NCBI RefSeq assembly: GCF_003259525.1
Contig: NZ_QLLO01000001.1
Span: 372,001-436,000, forward strand
Reading direction: 5' to 3'
DNA: 64,000 nucleotides
From: Olleya aquimaris
GTDB taxonomy: Bacteria > Bacteroidota > Bacteroidia > Flavobacteriales > Flavobacteriaceae
The notes below the pieces were generated by a model. That model had not been told where the DNA came from and did no database searches. It was given only the letters and a program-made list of their open reading frames with translations. Position numbers and translations under genes: made by a program. Below, piece by piece: positions 60,418 to 64,000 of the stretch; within the stretch, counting starts at the first letter, position 1, and every line of letters begins with the position of its first letter.

Positions 60418-61479
60418 ATGATTAAAACAGATATACTCATTATTGGTGCAGGACCAACAGGTCTTTTTACAGTGTTTGAAGCAGGTTTATTAAAATTAAA
60501 GTGTCATTTAATAGATGCACTTCCTCAACCTGGTGGACAATGTTCAGAGATTTATCCAAAAAAACCTATTTATGATATACCTGCATATCCAGAGATATTA
60601 GCAGGCGATTTAACAGATAAATTATTAGAACAATGTAAGCAGTTTGAGCCTGGTTTTACATTAGGTGAGCGTGCCGAAACTATTGATAAGCAAGAAGACG
60701 GAACTTTTATTGTAACTACAAATAAAGGGACCAAACACCATGCTCCTGTAGTAGCAATAGCAGGTGGATTGGGTAGTTTTGAGCCAAGAAAACCTTTAAT
60801 TCATAATATTAAAGATTTTGAAGATAAAGGTGTCGAGTATATTATTAAAGATCCAGAAATTTATAGAAATAAAAAAGTAGTTATTGCTGGAGGAGGTGAT
60901 TCTGCTTTAGACTGGAGTATCTTTTTAAGCGATGTCGCATCAGAAGTAACGTTAATCCATAGACGCAACGAATTTAGAGGGCATTTAGATTCTGTAGAGA
61001 AGGTACAAGAACTAAAAAATAAAGGTAAAATTAATTTGGTTACACCAGCAGAAGTCATTGGGCTTTTAGGTGACGAAAAAGTCTCTGGTGTTGTTGTAAA
61101 ACAAGCTGCACATATTGAAAAAGAATTTGAAATAGAATGCGACCATTTTATTCCATTATTTGGTTTATCGCCAAAATTAGGACCTATTGCAAATTGGGGA
61201 TTAGAGATTGAAAAAAATGCTATAAAAGTGAATAATGCTTTAGATTACCAAACTAATATTCCTGGTATTTTCGCAATTGGAGATGTAAACACGTATCCAG
61301 GAAAATTAAAACTAATTCTTTGTGGTTTTCATGAAGCAACATTAATGTGTCAAGCAGCTTATCAAATTATTAATCCAGGAAAGCGTTATGTATTAAAGTA
61401 CACAACGGTAAGTGGTATTGATGGATTTGATGGAACACGAAAAGAAGCGCCAAAAGCAGTGGTAAAGAGTATTGAGTAG
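60418..61479 (+). CDS. Thioredoxin reductase-like ferredoxin/flavodoxin-NADP+ reductase
   Basis: A 353-residue flavoprotein. The FAD motif is LIIGAGPTGLFTVFEAG (about 6-22) and the NADP motif is VVIAGGGDSALDWSIFL (about 153-169). There is no CxxC redox pair in the NADP domain, so it is the FNR type of the TrxR family, which moves electrons between NADPH and ferredoxin. The C-terminal subdomain reads VSGIDGFDGTRKEAPKAVVKS. The ferredoxin gene 407 bp downstream is its evident partner; only a four-helix-bundle gene lies between. Its stop codon falls in a flanking repeat of that gene. Confidence 0.93.
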   Translation: MIKTDILIIGAGPTGLFTVFEAGLLKLKCHLIDALPQPGGQCSEIYPKKPIYDIPAYPEILAGDLTDKLLEQCKQFEPGFTLGERAETIDKQEDGTFIVTTNKGTKHHAPVVAIAGGLGSFEPRKPLIHNIKDFEDKGVEYIIKDPEIYRNKKVVIAGGGDSALDWSIFLSDVASEVTLIHRRNEFRGHLDSVEKVQELKNKGKINLVTPAEVIGLLGDEKVSGVVVKQAAHIEKEFEIECDHFIPLFGLSPKLGPIANWGLEIEKNAIKVNNALDYQTNIPGIFAIGDVNTYPGKLKLILCGFHEATLMCQAAYQIINPGKRYVLKYTTVSGIDGFDGTRKEAPKAVVKSIE

Positions 61480-61498
61480 TTAGTACCTAGTAGTAAGT
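61477..61498 (+). repeat. Left flank of the four-helix-bundle gene (imperfect inverted repeat)
   Basis: TAGTTAGTACCTAGTAGTAA and its next bases resemble the complement of the right flank at 61847-61877. Aligned parts are TTAG-TACCTAGTAGTAAGT and TTAGGTA-CTAGTAGTTAGT. It includes the stop codon of the reductase gene. Confidence 0.5.
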
Positions 61499-61502
61499 AA
61501 AA

Positions 61503-61859
61503 ATGGCAGTACAAAAATTTGAGGATTTATTGGTTTGGCAAAAATCACAAGATCTAGCAGTTACTATTTATAAATTATTTCAAGATAATAAAGATTTTTC
61601 CTTTAGGGATCAAATTAAAAGAGCTGCTGTCTCAATATCAAATAATATTGCTGAAGGATTTGATAGAAATTCCAATGCAGATTTTTCTAGGTTTTTGTAT
61701 TTTTCTTTAGCATCAAATAGTGAAGTTAGATCAATGCTATATTTATCTATTAGACTGAATTTTTTAAATAAAGAAGAAGCTATACTACTTATTGAAAATA
61801 CAAATGAAATTTCAAAAATGCTTCATGGCTTAATTAAATCGATAAAAACTAACTACTAG
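61503..61859 (+). CDS. Four-helix-bundle protein (S23/Avd-like)
   Basis: A 118-residue protein of the four-helix-bundle family also known as 23S rRNA intervening-sequence protein. Typical motifs are FEDLLVWQKSQDLAVTIYKLF (key parts LLVWQKS and TIYKLF), REQ-like FRDQIKRAAVSISNNIAEG, and the LYFSLASNSEVRSMLYLS segment. The function is not settled; relatives include the accessory protein of diversity-generating retroelements. It breaks the reductase-ferredoxin pair and has imperfect inverted flanks, so it looks like inserted DNA (inference). Base composition is like its neighbours. Confidence 0.88.
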   Translation: MAVQKFEDLLVWQKSQDLAVTIYKLFQDNKDFSFRDQIKRAAVSISNNIAEGFDRNSNADFSRFLYFSLASNSEVRSMLYLSIRLNFLNKEEAILLIENTNEISKMLHGLIKSIKTNY

Positions 61860-61877
61860 TACCTAACTCCTAATTAC
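61847..61877 (-). repeat. Right flank of the four-helix-bundle gene
   Basis: AACTAACTACTAGTACCTAA is the start of this flank. It covers the stop codon of the four-helix-bundle gene. Its complement resembles the left flank at 61477-61498 in reversed orientation. Confidence 0.5.
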
Positions 61878-61885
61878 TTTTTCCT

Positions 61886-62218
61886 ATGGAACAAGACATA
61901 AACATTAAAATAACAGACAGAGATGGTGTTACCCACAACGTGTTAGCACCAACTGATATGGCAATGAACCTTATGGAAGTTGTAAGAAGTTACGAGCTGG
62001 CTCCTGAAGGTACTATTGGTGTTTGTGGTGGTATGGCGATGTGTGCAAGTTGCCAATGCTATGTGTTAAGTGATACCCAACTCCCAGAGATGCAAGATGA
62101 CGAAGAAGCTATGCTAAGTGAAGCGTTTTATGTCAAAGATAATTCACGTTTAGGGTGTCAAATCCAAATAACTCCAGACATGGAAGGTTTGGAAGTAGAG
62201 TTGGCTCCAGAAAGTTAA
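61886..62218 (+). CDS. 2Fe-2S ferredoxin (adrenodoxin type)
   Basis: A 110-residue electron carrier. The cluster cysteines follow the adrenodoxin spacing: Cys47, Cys53 and Cys56 (GVCGGMAMCASCQCYV; C-x5-C-x2-C) and a distant Cys91 (LGCQIQI). An extra Cys58 sits in CQCYV. The acidic stretch EMQDDEEAMLSEA (about 68-80) is the usual partner-binding surface. It should be reduced by the reductase coded just upstream, and its electrons may support Fe-S or hydroxylation chemistry. It is normal in length. Confidence 0.95.
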   Translation: MEQDINIKITDRDGVTHNVLAPTDMAMNLMEVVRSYELAPEGTIGVCGGMAMCASCQCYVLSDTQLPEMQDDEEAMLSEAFYVKDNSRLGCQIQITPDMEGLEVELAPES

Positions 62219-62222
62219 TACT

Positions 62223-62242
62223 ATTCCTGCGTAGGCAGGAAT
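62223..62242. repeat. Short palindromic repeat
   Basis: ATTCCTGCGTAGGCAGGAAT has perfect 8-bp arms and a 4-base centre (GTAG). The same type is common between genes in Bacteroidota (recall). It lies just after the ferredoxin stop and could also act as a weak terminator, but no T-run follows. Confidence 0.6.
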
Positions 62243-62290
62243 CTCAAAATTCAACTAGTTTTGAAGCTATTAATTTTTTAAATTTATAAA

Positions 62291-62890
62291 ATGAGAATAT
62301 ACATTTCCATTTTTATAATTATCTTATTTTATGGCTGTAATAAAACTTCTAATGAAGAAATTATTATTCAAAAAACCTTTGGTAAAGAACTCATAAAAAA
62401 GGATAGCTTAAGTATTGAATTAGACTTAGGAAAATACAATACTTTTGATAAGCTATTTGAAAGAACTTCAGAAATTGCTTGTAATGACAGTCTTTCTAAA
62501 GTTGTTATAAAAAATAACAATGAAATAAAATCAGTACAGTTGGTTAATTTTTGTTGGGAAAATACTTCTTGCATTCTTATTAAAAGAAAAAATACAATTG
62601 AAATTTATAATGATTCAATTTATAAAGCCAATTTGTCTTTTCCGTTAGATAGTTTGAAATCAATCTTGAAAAAAGATATATATAACTATGGTAAGAAATT
62701 TAATTATTCTTCAAATCCAGATAAACTATTATTATACCTGTCTTTTGATAATTCTAATATAGAAAAACTAACTAAATATTTAAATTTAGTTACATCTACT
62801 TTCGAGAAAATTAGTGATACAATTGATTTGCCAATAGTTTTAAATGAAAAATTAAATACACCACCTCCACCTCCTCCGCCTTTAAAGTGA
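62291..62890 (+). CDS. Lipoprotein of unknown function with polyproline tail
   Basis: A 199-residue protein with lipobox Cys16 (ILFYGCNK). The mature part is hydrophilic and rich in Asn, Lys and Ser, with possible strands in SKVVIKNNNEIKSVQLVNFCW. It ends NTPPPPPPPLK; the DNA there is a CCN repeat. No family is recognised. It has a 72-bp gap to the ferredoxin gene and ends 3 bp before the convergent phosphoesterase gene. It may be a species-specific gene. Confidence 0.6.
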   Translation: MRIYISIFIIILFYGCNKTSNEEIIIQKTFGKELIKKDSLSIELDLGKYNTFDKLFERTSEIACNDSLSKVVIKNNNEIKSVQLVNFCWENTSCILIKRKNTIEIYNDSIYKANLSFPLDSLKSILKKDIYNYGKKFNYSSNPDKLLLYLSFDNSNIEKLTKYLNLVTSTFEKISDTIDLPIVLNEKLNTPPPPPPPLK

Positions 62891-62893
62891 AGA

Positions 62894-63799
62894 CTACAAT
62901 TTATCTGTCTTATAATCCACTAATCGTCTAGGACCTTCTAGCAACATTCTTACAATCTGTAAAGTACCATCTTCTTTTGTGGCAATTTGCCATTTAATAA
63001 GCGATATGGCTCCATTTTCTAATTCTAAACCTGTAATACTTCTGGGATGGACACAACTACCATCATTAAAAAAAGCAATATCTCCTGGTTCTGGAAATCG
63101 TGGTCTATGGGTGTGACCAGTTATAGTAATTAAATTGTTGTTTTCAATAATCCATTTTTTAGTACGACGTTCTACTTTAATTAATTCTTTATAGTTTTTT
63201 GCAGGACTGGTTGGATCTGCAATACCCATTACATTTAAGGGTTTCCATAGGACTCGTACCATAAATCTACTCCATTTCCAAAAGGTGTAATTCCACCAAT
63301 CGGCTTGATGACCATGAGTTAAAAATAGTTCTTGTTGTGTGTCTTTGTGTTTTAAAATTATTGCTTCGTTGTATTTAATGTCACCAAAAAGCTCGACATC
63401 TTCACCAACTTTAGGATCAAAATAAGATGATAAGTTTTTCTTTACATACTCTGGATTTCTATAAACCATGTCATGGTTTCCCCAAATTAAATGCAGACGT
63501 TGTTGTTTATGAAACAAGCTCATTAACTCATACACGTTTTTATGTGCTTCTAATATAGATTTGAAGGATATGTTTTCCCAAAGTTCGTCTCCATCACCTA
63601 ATTCTGCGTAGCTAAAACCCTCAACATAATAATGTTTTAACGCATGGTAGTATATGTTTCGATTATTAGAAAAATCGTCAGCAAAACTGTTGTCACCACG
63701 ATGACAATCGCTAAAAAATATAAATTTAGATTTGTCATCAAAGGGTACAACTTTAGCGTTTTTATAAGCTCTGTTTAATTTTTTTCTCCCTGAAAACAT
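62894..63799 (-). CDS. Metallophosphoesterase
   Basis: A 301-residue calcineurin-like phosphoesterase with a binuclear metal site. Motifs are FFSDCHRGDN (Asp, His, about 29-38), GDGDELW (about 68-74), WGNHDMVY (about 110-117), THGHQADWW and TGHTHRPRF (about 226-234). The protein has no signal peptide and is cytoplasmic or membrane-peripheral. It resembles UDP-2,3-diacylglucosamine pyrophosphatase-like enzymes in layout, but the substrate is not certain. It lies 4 bp downstream of the SGNH hydrolase gene, so the two are probably one transcript. Confidence 0.88.
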   Translation of the reverse strand: MFSGRKKLNRAYKNAKVVPFDDKSKFIFFSDCHRGDNSFADDFSNNRNIYYHALKHYYVEGFSYAELGDGDELWENISFKSILEAHKNVYELMSLFHKQQRLHLIWGNHDMVYRNPEYVKKNLSSYFDPKVGEDVELFGDIKYNEAIILKHKDTQQELFLTHGHQADWWNYTFWKWSRFMVRVLWKPLNVMGIADPTSPAKNYKELIKVERRTKKWIIENNNLITITGHTHRPRFPEPGDIAFFNDGSCVHPRSITGLELENGAISLIKWQIATKEDGTLQIVRMLLEGPRRLVDYKTDKL

Positions 63800-63803
63800 G
63801 TAG

Positions 63804-64000
63804 CTAATTTAGTTGTTCTATTGCAAATGGTAAAATGCGTTCTACAAATTTACTATAGGCTTTTGTAGATGGATGTAAACCGTCAGATGCTACTAGTTCT
63901 GGGTCTTCTAAGCCTTGTCTGGTAATGTCTGTTATGTTTACAAAAGTAATATTGTTGGATGCGCAATAGCTTTCCGCGAAAGCGTTATATGTATCTATAC
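63804..64000 (-). CDS. SGNH/GDSL hydrolase, C-terminal part (cut by window edge)
   Basis: The C-terminal 65 residues of a minus-strand gene run off the window. They read DTYNAFAESYC near the edge, then NITFVNITDITRQGLED and DLVASDGLHPSTKAYSKFV-like text (SDGLHPST). The DGLHPS motif gives the catalytic Asp and His of SGNH/GDSL esterases. The rest of the protein is outside the window. The codons near 63972-63985 hold the second copy of a GC-rich 14-mer. Its stop lies 4 bp before the phosphoesterase start. Confidence 0.85.
   Translation of the reverse strand, partial: IDTYNAFAESYCASNNITFVNITDITRQGLEDPELVASDGLHPSTKAYSKFVERILPFAIEQLN
63972..63985. repeat. GC-rich 14-mer, copy 2 (inside the SGNH hydrolase gene)
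   Basis: The + strand reads TTCCGCGAAAGCGT, the complement of copy 1 at 24018-24031. With its flanks it makes a perfect inverted repeat GCTTTC-GCG-GAAAGC on the coding strand, where it codes for NAFAES. Confidence 0.6.

Overview
The window is chromosomal DNA of a marine-type member of the Flavobacteriaceae (phylum Bacteroidota). The DNA is AT-rich. Many -7 boxes match the Bacteroidota consensus TAnnTTTG. Surface proteins carry type IX secretion (T9SS) C-terminal sorting domains, and there is a TonB receptor with a DUF5689 partner, a LytS/LytTR pair in two places, DUF4271/DUF4296 proteins, and an S46 dipeptidyl peptidase. I cannot fix the genus. I see no rRNA, tRNA, CRISPR array, phage or insertion sequence, and no gene-free gap above 300 bp.

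Layout. 1-6 kb: DinB-like lipoprotein, S46 peptidase and thioredoxin/TPR protein on the minus strand, then a LytS/LytTR pair and a coiled-coil exported protein. 6-15 kb: omega-amidase-like hydrolase, Ig-like lipoprotein, ComF-type phosphoribosyltransferase, two tandem coiled-coil membrane paralogs, a methyltransferase, glyS and a small membrane protein. 14-20 kb: secreted endonuclease/phosphatase divergent from a TonB receptor and a DUF5689 lipoprotein. 20-23 kb: a four-gene unit ending in a second LytS/LytTR pair. 23-31.5 kb, minus strand: metG-tex-HDAC-like, then a DUF1800/DUF1501 secreted pair. 31.7-34.7 kb: LD-carboxypeptidase, YraN, zinc peptidase, BI-1 protein. 34.8-40 kb: TPR/HTH membrane regulator, T9SS-sorted Asp-box protein and two small accessory proteins. 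40-50.6 kb: Lrp regulator with saccharopine dehydrogenase-like protein, pckA, hemD-DUF4271, mannosyltransferase-pyrC-DUF4296, epimerase, tyrS. 50.7-58.8 kb: LuxE-like protein, lamin-tail T9SS protein, PhoB/PhoR-like pair, glycosyltransferase, trmB, LysE exporter, ATL protein. 58.9-62.2 kb: Mrp, NifU-type scaffold, ferredoxin reductase and 2Fe-2S ferredoxin, interrupted by a four-helix-bundle gene. The end holds a lipoprotein, a metallophosphoesterase and a cut-off SGNH hydrolase.

Most of the window is core metabolism. The less ordinary signals are: an 11-bp tandem near-palindrome between a membrane-bound HTH regulator and a T9SS protein; short repeat elements, including one that appears to be translated inside metG; a four-helix-bundle gene with imperfect inverted flanks splitting a redox operon; a shared GC-rich 14-mer in two unrelated genes read on opposite strands; and a Tat/T9SS dual-signal DUF1501 protein beside a signal-less DUF1800 partner. 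I found no clear large undescribed system. These are the best leads.
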